From: Argentina anserina
Lineage: Eukaryota > Streptophyta > Magnoliopsida > Rosales > Rosaceae
Assembly (NCBI RefSeq): GCF_933775445.1
Contig: NC_065872.1
Coordinates: 20,522,001-20,586,000, forward strand
Length of the DNA stretch: 64,000 nt
Direction of reading: 5' to 3'
Part shown: piece by piece, positions 37,041 to 48,146 of the stretch
How positions within the stretch are numbered: position 1 is the stretch's first letter
Layout: every line of letters begins with the position of its first letter
Notes under the pieces: model-generated
The model's input: the letters and a program-made list of their open reading frames with translations, nothing else
What the model was told of the DNA's origin: nothing
Database searches by the model: none
Position numbers and translations under genes: made by a program

Positions 37041-38205
37041 TTATATCCTTGCTTAGTATAGTTACATCTGATTTTGAAAAGGATTGTTGGATCTTTTTAG
37101 GATTTCCACCATTTTAAGCCAAAAATGCAGTATTCCCTATATGAGCCATGCTTGGGACACCTTAGTTTTAACCCCTTTGAGCCTACGTTAAGCTTTTTCT
37201 TTCATTACCAACATGTTATATCATTTCTTAGTATAGTTATATCTCTACCTTGTCTTTGAGGCTTGGCAGAGCCGATTCTTGGAATTAATATGGAGTGATG
37301 ATTTGATTCAAGTGTGGGGTTATGCTAATGTATGTAAGAATGCCATGAAAAGAGTATGAAAGAAGAAAATTTTGATTGATACCGTGCGGAAAAGAAGAGA
37401 AAAAAAAGTATATATACACGGTTTGAGAAAAAAATGAAAAGACTGAAGAAACTACGGCATGGAAGTTGTGTATGTGAATTTGGAGTTGTGATGTATTTGT
37501 TGAAGGCTCAATAATGATATACTTTAGCCTTTGTTAATTTTCACAATGTTTAAAGTGAATGATGGATCCAATATGATGATATTTGGCCTTGTTTTATGGA
37601 GTATGGCGACATAAGGTGGATGTTTTGCTCTGCTAAGTCTTGAGGATGACCTTTGTGATTCCTTTACCTTGAAAAATATATCCATGTCGAGCATAAGCCT
37701 ACCCTTTTCTAAAGATCTGCATAATTCTTAAAATGTGTAGCTCTTGATCTGTGGAGTTTGTTTCATGAGTAAGCATATGGTTTGGGTTCATTTGTGCATA
37801 TGGTTGGTATCTTTCATGAGGTTTTCGATTTCACTATGTTTATAACTCTTGTGTGTGAAAAGCTTTTAAGTATATGCCATGTTCTTGAGAGAAAAAAATT
37901 CGGAGTGCATATCCTTTGTGAATTGAATTTGAACTTGTTTTGAACATGTCGAGCTTAATATCACCTTTGTTTCTGCCATGTCTTACTTGTTAAACGAAAT
38001 CTCATATTTATTAACCATTGAATTCATCATGTCTATGTCGATTGAGTGTTATTCTTGATGCTGAGTTTGAAGATCTCTGAGACAAAATGTTGAAGGCATT
38101 ATAGATTGTGTCGTTAGTGTTAGAAGTGTATTGTTTTTGTTTTCTGTTTTGATTTTCCTTTTTAGTGTTTGCTAAGGGACTAGCAAAGTCTAAGTGTGGG
38201 GTTGT
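37041..38205 (+). other. Direct copy of a related Athila 3' untranslated region
   Basis: From 37,068 it follows the plus-strand block 18,231-19,292 in diverged form ('gattttgaaaaggatt', 'agtatagttatatctctacc', 'ggacctttgtgattcc'-like phrases). It ends in 'aagtgtggggttgt', the polypurine tract, just before LTR E. The join at about 37,040-37,068 puts two inverted arms back to back with a short loop. Confidence 0.75.
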
Positions 38206-39772
38206 TGATAGGAGCACATAGTGTTACGTTCTTAATGTATATATGCCCTATTCTTATGCTTTGTTACTTCTTATTTAGTTGTTTTAGGTTCATATTTGTC
38301 ATTTGTATGTTCTAAGTAGAGCTATGCCAATTTTTAGTGATTTGATGATGAAATTGAGCTAAGTGTTAGAAATCCTTATTGAGTTAGGAATCCTTACTCA
38401 ACTAGGACTCTACTTTCCTATTTTCATTCTTTCTTATTCCTTAATCGTCGATTTCTTTTCAGGAATGACAAATCATTTTTGGAGAAGGAGTAGAGATGTC
38501 GTGATGCATTCCTAGTGAGACAAGGAAATCATGTCCGAGTTGAAGAAGGAGAAGAAGAGGCCGGCCTAGCTATTCCTAGTTGAACATGGAGAGATGCCGT
38601 GCAGCCCATGTGTTCTCCCTATTGGATTTGGTTTCCTACATTAAGTTGGATTTGGAGTACATGAATCAAAGTCCATAACAAAGAAGATTTCAGCTTCCCA
38701 ATAGGATTCTATCACCTAATTGGGATGGCAAGAGGGCTTCATTAACTCCTATATATAGAGGCTCGGCCTCCCCATTAATTCATCATCAACCTTGCACACA
38801 AGCACAAGCCATAGCTCTGCCGAATTAATCCCTCACCCTTCCAAGAAATCCTAAAACCGACTCCACCATTCTCCATCATCATCCTTAGTCTTCAAGCACA
38901 CTTGTGAAGAGGTTCCATTCCCTTCGAAGTCACGGCTACACCTTGTAGACTCGATTGATTGATAAAGTGTAACCATGATTCTCTCTTTGATTAATTCGGT
39001 TTTGGTTTTCTTGTTCTTGGATTGTGTATGTGATTTGTGTAGTGTAATCTTGTTTCAATTTTGTCTATGAAATAGCTACTTGATTCAATTTATATAAAGT
39101 TGTGAATTCATGTTTTGGTTTTGTGAATTTTGGATTCTGTCGTGCCTAGTTCTTGAGTAATTTCGATATCTTTATGTTATGTATGCGATAGTAGCATGAT
39201 ATTTAGGTTGTTGGATTAAAGACTTATGCTATGAACATGTTTATTCTTTTCTATATGATTTTCGAAATTGCATGGTTGGGGGTTAAGTAGGTGACATGCT
39301 TAATGAATTCGATATGCATGGCTTTGGAGTTGTATAGTAAGATGAACACGTTAGATTTCGATAAACCGAGTGGCAAAATTTGAATGTGTTAAGTGTCTAT
39401 GCATATAGGTTACTAATTTGGAACTTAGATTGCATGATCCAACCTTAGTTATTCATGATAATGTCTCGGCATGATTCTAAAAGGAGAATTAGAACTTGTT
39501 TTCGTTAGCTTTATATGAATTGTTTTGGTGATGTATTATGTGTTGGTTGGTTGATCACATGTATATATTAGTTTAGGTTTTATTTTCTGTTTTTATTCTT
39601 TGATCTGAACCTATATATCAAATATTTTTATATCTTTATGAATTCGTTGTTAAATGTTTGTGATCCTAAGCTCTGGCTGGATCCCCGGTTTGTGAACGAT
39701 ACCCTCTTGCTTTATACTACTAATGATGCTTACAGGGTTAAATATTGATGTCGAGTAATCGAGCAACTATCA
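38206..39772 (+). repeat. Athila-family LTR, copy E (direct, diverged subfamily)
   Basis: Starts TGATAGGAGCACATAGTG and ends GAGCAACTATCA; 1,567 bp. A TATATATA box lies at about 38,750-38,757, followed by 'gaggctcggcctcccc', comparable to the leader of copy A. It is shorter than A, C and D and differs at many positions, so it belongs to a separate subfamily. Confidence 0.85.
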
Positions 39773-40225
39773 GTTTTCCTCTAGTATTATTTCTTAAATC
39801 CAATCTGAAAATAAGAAAATAAAATCATAAGTAAGAGATAATTAGTTTCAAAAATTATGTCCTAATCTAGACAATTGTTGTCTTAAAAAGACATATGTAA
39901 TGTATGAGCTCAGCTAGATTAGGAAAGTTTCGCAAAAAGAGTTACAATTAAAGTAGGACTCTCAAAATATCGCCAATGCGACCAAAACGTAGAAAGATGA
40001 AGACTCCTAATCCAATTAGGTTTCCTAGTCCTACAAGGATTCTTACTCAAACTAGGACTCTAGACCAATTTTGCGTTTTTAACTCATGTAAGCACAAAAA
40101 TGCATCCAATATCGCACAAGACTCTTATTACGACTTAATGACTCAATAGTACAATAATAAGGGCTAAGCAAAGTATAAATTGAGGTAAAAACATGTTAAG
40201 AACATCGCACAAAGTGCTCCTATCA
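39773..40225 (-). repeat. Athila-family LTR, copy F (reverse, truncated)
   Basis: Matches 35,075-35,523 of copy D: 'gtattatttcttaaat', 'aatcataagtaagagataa', 'gtcttaaaaagac' and the final 'gtgctcctatca'. It starts at the last base of copy E, so E interrupted it. D and F would be the two LTRs of one reverse element. Confidence 0.85.
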
Positions 40226-42816
40226 CATACTTGAGCATACATAAGACTACCAACTAATTTAGCATAAGGTTTAGAATCCATCTCAGCCTTTTGAGCTGCA
40301 GACACAAGTCTTTTTTTTCATTTAAATTAACACCTTTAGACATAGGGACTTCACTTGGACTACAAGTTTCCATTACAAAATGTTTCAGAACTTTTGTAAT
40401 GTAGTTAGCTTGAGATAATCCCAAGAAGCTATGTAAACTGTCCCTTTTAATCTCAATGTCTAAGACAAATGATGCTTCCCCCAAATCTTTCTTGTCAAAA
40501 TTCTTTGACATAAAGATTTCAGTGTCTTTGAGCAATTTGAGATTCGATCTAGCTAGAAGAATGTCATCTACATATAGAATGAGAAAAATAAAGCTTATTT
40601 CCCACTGTCTTAAGATAAATGCATTCATCTACAATGTACTCTATAAATCCAAAGGTAGATATAACTGAATCAAATTTTCTATAACACTGCATATATGCTT
40701 GTTTTAAATCATTTGACTTTTTGAGTTTATAGACCATTCTCTCTTTCCCTGGAATAACAAATCATTCAGGTTGTTTCATATAAATATTTTCCTCAAGCTC
40801 TCTATTTAGAAAATATGTCTTTACATCCATTTGATGCAACTCCATGTGAAAATGAGCTACTAATGTCATAATGATTCTAAAAGAATCTTTTGTTGATTCA
40901 CAAGAAAATGTCCTAGTAAAATCAATGCCTTTTTGGTACAATCAATGCCTTTTTTTTTTGAGTGAATCCTTTAGCAACTAGCCTAGCTTTAAACCTCTCT
41001 ATATTTCCCTTAGCATATCTCTTTGTTTTATAAACCCACTTACATCCTATAGCTCTTTAATTTTTATCTTCCCCAACTAAATCTCAAACTTTATTTGACT
41101 TTATGGACTCTATTTCTGCATTCATGGCATCAAGCCATTTTTCAAAATCCTTAGAATTCTTAGCTTCAGTGAAAGAGACTAAATCAATGTCTTTTGCAAG
41201 CACATCCTCAATTTCTTAAGAGAACACTATAAATTGACTTTGACCTCCAAAAGTTGGAACTCTTTCTCTCGTAGATCTTCTCAATACATGGACTACTTAA
41301 GGTTCATTTTCTTCATGCTCTAATAGTTCTTTATTAGTTTCTAGATTTTCATTATTATCTGTAGGTTGATCTATTTCCATATCTTCAGAAAACAAATTAT
41401 TAGATGGCTTAGGATGTGTTTTAGACTTTCAATATCTATTTCTTCCCCCAAAATCACAGTTTCATTTAAACTTTGATTTTCTGTAGTTAAATATATAATT
41501 TTTGGTGAAACAACTTGATTTTCTAGGTTAAGTGAAACACCAGAATTTTTTGTAATTTCTGCAAGTTCAATAGATAAATCTACATAGTCTACATTAAATT
41601 AAGTCTCTCTTAAAAAATTTAACTTGATGAGTCTTAAAAATTATGGGAGAACGTTTACTTGAGTAGAGTTGAGAACCCTTTTATTTTTCACAATAACCTA
41701 TAAAATGACAACTAAAAGACCTTGGTTCAAATTTATCTAAATTGGGATTGTAAATTCTAGCTTCTGTATTACAACCCCAAACATGAAAATGGTGCAGGCT
41801 TGGTTTTCTACTATCTCATAATTCAAATGGTGTTTTATCCATTGATTTACTTGGAGCTCTATTGCAAATATAATTTACAGTTCTTAAGGCTTTCTCCCCA
41901 AAGTTTTAATGGTAAAGTAGAGGTGCACATAATGCTTCTTACCATGCCTAAAAAAGTTCTATTCTCTCTCTGCCACTCCATTTTGTTAAGGGTTGTGAGG
42001 TGTGGTATACTGAGCCTTAATACCATGTTCTTACAAGAACATGGCAGATGGTCCTTTATGTTCACCAGTTTAAGTATACTTGCCATAAATTATCCTCCCC
42101 TATCTGACCTCAAAGTTTTAATCTTCATACTAAGTTGAAGTTGAACTTCAGCTTTGTAATTCTTAAATGCTTCTACAAATGTGATTTTTCAGACAACAAG
42201 TCAATGCGATAGATTCATGAAAAATCTTCTATAAGTGTAATGAAATAGATGTTTCCACATATAGTCTTAATCTCAAATGGTCCACAAATATCTTTATGAA
42301 TTAGTTCTAAAAGATTTTTAGCTTTGAAAGCACCTTTTCTGTTTAAGTTTGTCATTTTTCCCTTACAACATTCCACACATTCATTCAAGTCAGAAAAATC
42401 CAATTTAGGCAACATCTTTTCTTTAACTAAGGTCTTTAATCTTTCTTTAGAAATATGGCCTAGTCTTATATGTCACAAATAAGCAGATTTTTTATTAAAC
42501 ATAGTTCTTTTCACACCAAAAACATTATTGTTATAATTAGTAGCATTTGAATTAGCAGAAGTGTTCTCAATTGCATAAGCAGTTTGAGAAAATTATTAAG
42601 ACTGCATTGCAAAGTTGAACCAACAACCAATGAATCTTTATTAAACTGAATTCCACTTTTATTATAAAGAAAAGAATATCCAGACTCAATCAATAAATCC
42701 CAAGAAACTAAATTCCTCTTCATTGAGGGTACATAAAAGACATTGTCTAAAATAAGAAAATTTCTTGAACTTAAAACTAGCTTAATGTATCCTCTAGCCT
42801 TGACAGAATTCTTCAT
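40226..42816 (-). pseudogene. Copia integrase and reverse transcriptase, broken
   Basis: Minus strand, right to left. First comes the region after protease (NVFYVPSMKRNLVSWDLLIESG), then the integrase zinc part NECVECCKGKM and the first catalytic segment LIHKDICGPFEI (42.4-42.2 kb). Later integrase residues follow (WQRENRTFLGMVRSIMCTSTLPLKLWGE, 42.1-41.9 kb). A damaged linker leads to RT, with the catalytic LYVDDILLA (about 40,560-40,586) and the following FDKKDLGEASFVLDIEI. Stops and frame changes occur throughout. RT stops at 40,226 where the nested insertion begins, and the remaining part continues at 33,638. Confidence 0.85.
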
Positions 42817-42828
42817 ACCATTCCCAAC

Positions 42829-43731
42829 TCAGATGTGACTCTCTTCACTTCTCGGCTTCTTGCTGTTTGCTAAACCCTGTAGAGAATTAACTATGTGTAA
42901 GGGGGAGCCTGAATCAAGCCAAAAGGTGTTTGGCTCAGTGTTAATTAGATCAACTTCTAGAAATAAAGAGATTAAATTTTCAATTTTAGCTAAGTTAAGG
43001 TTTGTACCCTTCTTCAGCATCCAAACCTTGAAGCCACTGCAATCTTTCGTATTGTGCATGTCTTCTTACAAAAATAGAAGTTAAACTTAAAGACTCCACT
43101 ACTTGTAGCTCCTGCAGACTTACCCAAGTTTGGTTTAAAGTTAGCTTTATTGGCTCCTAGTTCTTCTTCCACTTGTTCTTGCCTACTGCATTGACTGTTG
43201 CCTCGATGGTTGAGGCCTTGATCACTCCATAAGATGGATCATCTGCCTTGATCCTAGCTTCTTCTTTAGTTGCTACATCTAGGAGTCGATTAAGCCCCCA
43301 CTTTTCCTTTTGAGCAAAATAGCTAGACTTAAGTTGATTAAATGTTGGAGGAAGAGAGTGAAGCATTGTATTCACTACATATTCATCTCGAAGAACTAAG
43401 TCCAATTCCTTGAGTTTGTTACATGATCCCTAACTCCTCCTACTCTATTGTACTTCACGGTGCTGAGCTCTAGTGATAATGCATGTGACTCAAGACTTAA
43501 CCTTTGCTTAAATTATTCATCAAGATAATGCAGAAGATCATATGCAAACTCCATCTCTGGAATGGTTCCTTCAATGGTTTCAGACAAAGTGACTCTAATG
43601 ATGTTGTTGCAAATGTTATTCTTCCTATACAAAAGGGCTTCTCTGTCAAAAGCCTCAGGATTTTGTGCTCTAGTCTCTATGTGTTGAGGGACTTCAGTGA
43701 GCAGACAACCATCAAACTCATGATTCATTGA
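42829..43731 (-). pseudogene. Copia gag and protease, broken
   Basis: Gag is read on the minus strand as LSETIEGTIPEMEFAYDLL (43.6 kb), then VVNTMLHSLPPTFNQLKSSY and QKEKWGLNRLLD (43.4-43.2 kb), blocks typical of plant copia gag. A zinc knuckle is recognisable across a frame change near 43,050 (FCKK ... HNTKDCSGF). The protease motif is WLDSGSPLHIVNS (about 42,930-42,968), matching the copia WxxDSGAxxH pattern. Several stops. Confidence 0.8.
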
Positions 43732-45070
43732 AAGGTAAGTGTTAATTTGCTTCCTCCTTTTGTAATCGGCACAAAGTTAAATGTTGAATTTGGTTAACCA
43801 GTTGGACACCTAGAGAGCAAACAAAAGAGATTTTCAATTAGTATTCTTGTTTCTGTGATTTTTGTTTTGTTTAATTAAAAGTTGTGTTGAGTAGTTTTAT
43901 GTGTTTTATGAATTCTATCGAGTAAACCAATCACACCACACAGAAAACAAGCCAAAACACTCAATATCAAACAAAAATCAGTCACTGTAATATCCCAAAA
44001 ACTTGTGTTTAACTATACTTGAATAGCAGTAGATTAAGCATAAGCTACATTTTTGGTATCTACTAACCACAATCATTAAACCCAAGTTTTATAAAAGAAG
44101 TAGTCATCACTTAGAGGCAAAATAAAAACTTTTAATAAAACAAAATATGGGTTTGAAAACCATGTAAGTAGCTATCCTGATTTTTAAGCAATGCACAAAT
44201 AACTACTATGGAAGACATAACATGCAAATTTTAAATTCCAGTAATACAAGTTTTAACTTTTATGTCTTCTGTCTTTTATTGTTTGCAAGCATGAAACGAT
44301 TTTGCTACGGCAATATATTAGGTCACACAAGTAGAAAACCAAGACTTTAGGAATTTCAGCAAAATTTTATCTTAATTCAAGTTAACTGTAGCTTGACAAA
44401 AATCAATTCATTTTCCTACAAATTTCATTGTTGCAATATACTTAAAATCATGGAAGACAACAATCACAACAATCATACAAAATTCACAATTCACAAGGAA
44501 TAGCTTAAGGTTTTACTAAACCATCAAATTTTCACAAATTGATATCTACACTTTTGTATGATTGTTAGCGGAAGCAAACATGATTCTAAAACGCAACAAT
44601 CAATCAATAAGATCATATTAAGTACATACAGTAAACAAACAATCCTAAAATTACATCCAGCTCTAACACACATCAACCACAAACCAATTCTCTTAAGTGT
44701 TAGCTGGGATCGCATTAGAGTTTTCTAGCTAATTGTTCCTAAACTAACCTAAGATGTGAGCACAGTGGCTTGAATCTCATCAATTTCATGACTGAAATCA
44801 TGTGTCTTCCTCCAGCCTTCAACCAAACCCAGAAAATAGCCGTTATAAACAACGAATATGTCTTTAAATCCCTTTTGAGGCTTCTAGATCAGGTCAGGGC
44901 GGGTAACATTACTCACAAGCCCAATAAAATAAAAAAGGATTTTAATTCGGGTTGACTCGACTTTGTTCTAGAGTTTTTGGTTTTTCTGCAAATTTTTATA
45001 TCTTTAATCGTTGATTATTTTCTAAAAATGATATGCCTACATGATTCAATTTACGTGGCTCTCGATGCCA
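43732..45070 (-). other. Copia leader with a degenerate primer-binding site
   Basis: No gene. In reverse, 45,070-45,056 reads TTGGCATCGAGAGCC, close to the initiator-tRNA primer site TTGGTATCAGAGCC used by copia elements. The 5' LTR should lie just to its right, but I cannot define its ends because no second copy exists in the window. Confidence 0.4.
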
Positions 45071-45926
45071 ATTAAAAGATATAACTGAATAAATCAACAT
45101 ATACAAAAGACATAATGAACAACAAGATTCTTAAACAAGGTTTAGAGTATTACTTGTACCATTTACATAAATCGCCATTGCTTGAACCTTGATCTTCTGC
45201 TCTTAGATACGCTCACAACCTCAATGGGATAGGTGATTGTTTCGTAGTTGTACAAAGATACATGGACCAAAACTCATGTATATAGTGATTCAATTAGCAG
45301 CTTACCCATCAAAGAGTCTTAATTGAATCCCAATTTGTTGAATATCTCGATTATATAATTACAAGATATTGTTGAATATACATTCCTTATTCAACTCCAA
45401 TTGCTTATATATTATTTGATCAATTACTTAGAGAGAATAAGTCCAAATGATTCTTTCAATTCCAACTCTGAAACAATCGTCAACATGTCTACTATTAATC
45501 CTATACAAATATTGACTCCAAATAACCAACAAAATTATACCAAATTCAAGTTGACATAAAATTGGATATAAAATGCAAAAAACTGATTTGTAGGATACAT
45601 ATCTAACTTTGAAAATTCATAACTTCATCTAGAAAGCTGCTTTTCCATGATATTCAGGAAAGGAGCATGTATTTTATATATCCTTATCTTTGGCATAAAC
45701 TACTTCTTTATCAATTTGGGGTTTTTTTTTTTGAAGATTTTGAGGGAAAATGTACATATAAAAGAAATTGATCGAGGTTGAGTGGGAGTTGGTTACTCTG
45801 CAGTGTGATTCTCGTAAATAAGATTTTAAATTCCTTACTTAGTTTTCTTTTTCATTTTTTGGCAATATTACTCTTTTTAAAATTAGATTAATCATTATTT
45901 CACAGGGGCATTGTAGGAAAGTGGTG

Positions 45927-45973
<47 letters not shown>

Positions 45974-46800
45974 GTAGTACCCTTTCATAGCATGTGCAAA
46001 AGGGTCGCGGTCACGCTTGCGCTTATTTGTTATTTTAGGATGTACGTTAAACATACATAGTCGTTCATCTCTTGCTATGTTTTAAAGGTCTCTCAAGATT
46101 GCGTTTTCATAAAGATCTTTTAAAGTGTTTTTGCAACTTATTGTCATGTATACAAATCAATAAAAATAATTGAAGAAGTCTATGATACAACCCTCCATTA
46201 TATAATGGAGTGAAGTGTCTTTAGAACACCATACACCGACAACAACAAAAAAAATCCCAGTAAACATGAAATAGAGACTACTCAAAAGATTATCAAATTC
46301 AATTTCTTCCTCAGATGAAAATACACTATAAATACAAAATCGTATAGATACAATGATTTGAAATTATTTCTTTCGATCTTCCCCCCTCCTACCAACACCA
46401 TTCTTCACCCTTCGTGTGTGAATTCAATGTCGCCCTTCATTCAATTATGTCTTTGTTTTTCATTCATAATCTTAATCTCTCTTGCTCTCAGTGTGCAATC
46501 GGTATTAATATTATATATATATATATTATATTTATATCTCGATTATTATTATTTATATCTCCAAGTGGCATATGGAACCGTCACTAACAATAATTACGCA
46601 ATTACCCTTTTTGAAAAAAAAACTGTTTTGATAAAAGAGTAAACATATTGCATGAACAATCGGGTAAACGACAAACAGAAAGAAAAATAATAACTTTTGT
46701 TTGTCAAGTTACCAAAACAAATTCATATAACCCAAAAAATTTGTTTTTCCACAGACAAACAATATGAATTATAAATAAAAGTGATGGAGAATTCATATAT
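45071..46800. other. Non-coding region with possible 5' LTR remnant
   Basis: AT-rich. It probably includes the remains of the copia 5' LTR at its left. A (TA)n tract lies at 45,930-45,968 and a shorter one at about 46,508-46,528. Short frames at 45,839-46,054 and 46,358-46,642 are low complexity and unconvincing. Confidence 0.45.
45930..45968. repeat. (TA)n microsatellite
   Basis: About 19 uninterrupted TA dinucleotides. Confidence 0.97.
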
Positions 46801-46809
46801 TAACTAAAT

Positions 46810-47715
46810 GGCTAAATTTTAAGAACAGTACATGAGCTTTGTCCACTAATAATCAATGTTACTTTACTTTTAAAACTATCATATAAGTACATAAAATACA
46901 TAATTCGATTTACTTTTGATACATATTGCTATTCACTCGATTAGTTGATATGGTTACCGATATACTTCAGGGGTAAGTTGGTATTCTCAATAGTAATGAA
47001 TAAGAGAAAGCTATTTTTACTCGTTTTACATTATTTCTCTCTCACTTTGTCTGCATAATGGAAACTTTCTCAAAATTATGATGTAAGTGTAATCAATGAG
47101 ATTATTAGTCTTGGGGTTATTAACAATTTAGCTCTGTGTATCTGGGTATTAGGGTTATAAATAATTTCTCTCTCCCCTCCCCCCTCTCATTTGAAATTTA
47201 TGGGTTTCTCTTCCTCCTTCATAACATGTTGATTGAACTAATAATTGGGGTTGTGCAAGAGGAGGACGAGAAAGGAAGCAAAATGCAAGGGAAAGACCCA
47301 GATTTGATGGGAATTGTGGTTTAGAGCAAGATGGGGGAGAGGGGGGGGGAAGAAATTATTAATAACCCTAAGGCCTGAACCGGAGAAAAATTGTTAAAAA
47401 CCGCAAGACTAATAATCTCATTGATTATACACTTACAACATAATTTTGAAAAAGCTTTTCATTATGCAGACAAAGAAGTAAGAGAGAAACAATGTAAAAC
47501 GAGTAAGAGTAGCTTTCCCTTCTTCATCACTACTGAAAAAGACCAACTTACCCCTGAAAGTATATCGGTAACCATATCAACTAACCAAGTGAATAACAAT
47601 ATGTATCAAAAGTAGATCAAATTATGTAGTTTATGTACTTATATGATAGTTTGAAAGTAAAGTGACATTGATTATTAGTAGGGCAAAACCCATATACCAT
47701 TCTTAAAGTTTAGCC
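46810..47715. mobile_element. Mutator-like MITE, 906 bp, 9-bp target duplication
   Basis: Left end GGCTAAATTTTAAGAACAG; the right end, read in reverse, is GGCTAAACTTTAAGAATGG. The inverted arms stay alignable for about 320 bp (to 47,130 on the left and from 47,395 on the right), sharing for example 'actatcatataagtac' and 'atatcggtaaccatatcaac'. The nine bases TAACTAAAT occur immediately outside both ends (46,801-46,809 and 47,716-47,724). Long inverted arms and a 9-bp duplication are the hallmarks of Mutator-superfamily elements. No transposase is present, so it is non-autonomous. Confidence 0.88.
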
Positions 47716-48146
47716 TAACTAAATAGGCGAAAATATAATTTTAACACACAAACAGTCAAACACGGCCATTTCGGGCGCACACATGGGCGGATAAATTTTT
47801 TAATACTCCTAGAGGACCACATGGCAATATCCAGTAGTACTCCTCACTTGTTATATTTTGACACGTGAATTTATTACACCAAAATTATAATTTTACATAG
47901 TTTTGTTATTTGTGAAATGACCTTCATGTGTATTGATGATTTTAAACTACAATTTCAGGTTTAGGGTATAGGATTTAGGGTTTAGAGTGTAGGGTATTAG
48001 AATGTAGGGTGTAAGGTTTTAGAAAAAAATTCAAAATAGTATTTGATAAAATAGATAAAATATAAATTTTAAATATCAAATGACGATTGAAAAAGAGTAC
48101 TACTGAACATTGTCACGACGTGAAAGAAAACTAGTATATTAATTAA
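47716..48146. other. Spacer with degenerate telomere-like repeats
   Basis: No gene. From 47,958 to 48,019 there are about eight variants of 'ttagggt' / 'gtagggt' ('ggtttagggtataggattt', 'agggtttagagtgtaggg'). Confidence 0.6.

Larger units (their letters stand above)
33639..40225. mobile_element. Nested inverted pair of Athila-family LTR elements, coding parts lost
   Basis: The insertion begins TGATAGGTCATCA and ends GTGCTCCTATCA, the two ends expected for a reverse-orientation element of this LTR family. It is flanked by CATCC (33,634-33,638) and CATAC (40,226-40,230), a 5-bp target duplication with one mismatch. Inside, in order: reverse LTR D, reverse 3' untranslated region, direct 3' untranslated region of a relative, direct LTR E, reverse LTR stump F. 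No gag or pol of either element remains. A reverse element apparently inserted into copia, a direct relative inserted into its 5' LTR, and the middle was deleted. Confidence 0.8.
32966..45070 (-). mobile_element. Ty1/copia retrotransposon relic split by a nested insertion
   Basis: On the minus strand from right to left: primer-site-like sequence (about 45,056-45,070), leader, gag (43.7-43.0 kb), protease, integrase (42.4-41.8 kb), RT (to 40,226), then after the insertion RNase H (33,638-32,966). Reading frames join across the insertion point: QV from the 'gctcaagtatg' side meets CTRSDLA from the other side. The order protease-integrase-RT-RNase H is diagnostic of copia. Many stops and frame changes; dead. 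Confidence 0.85.
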
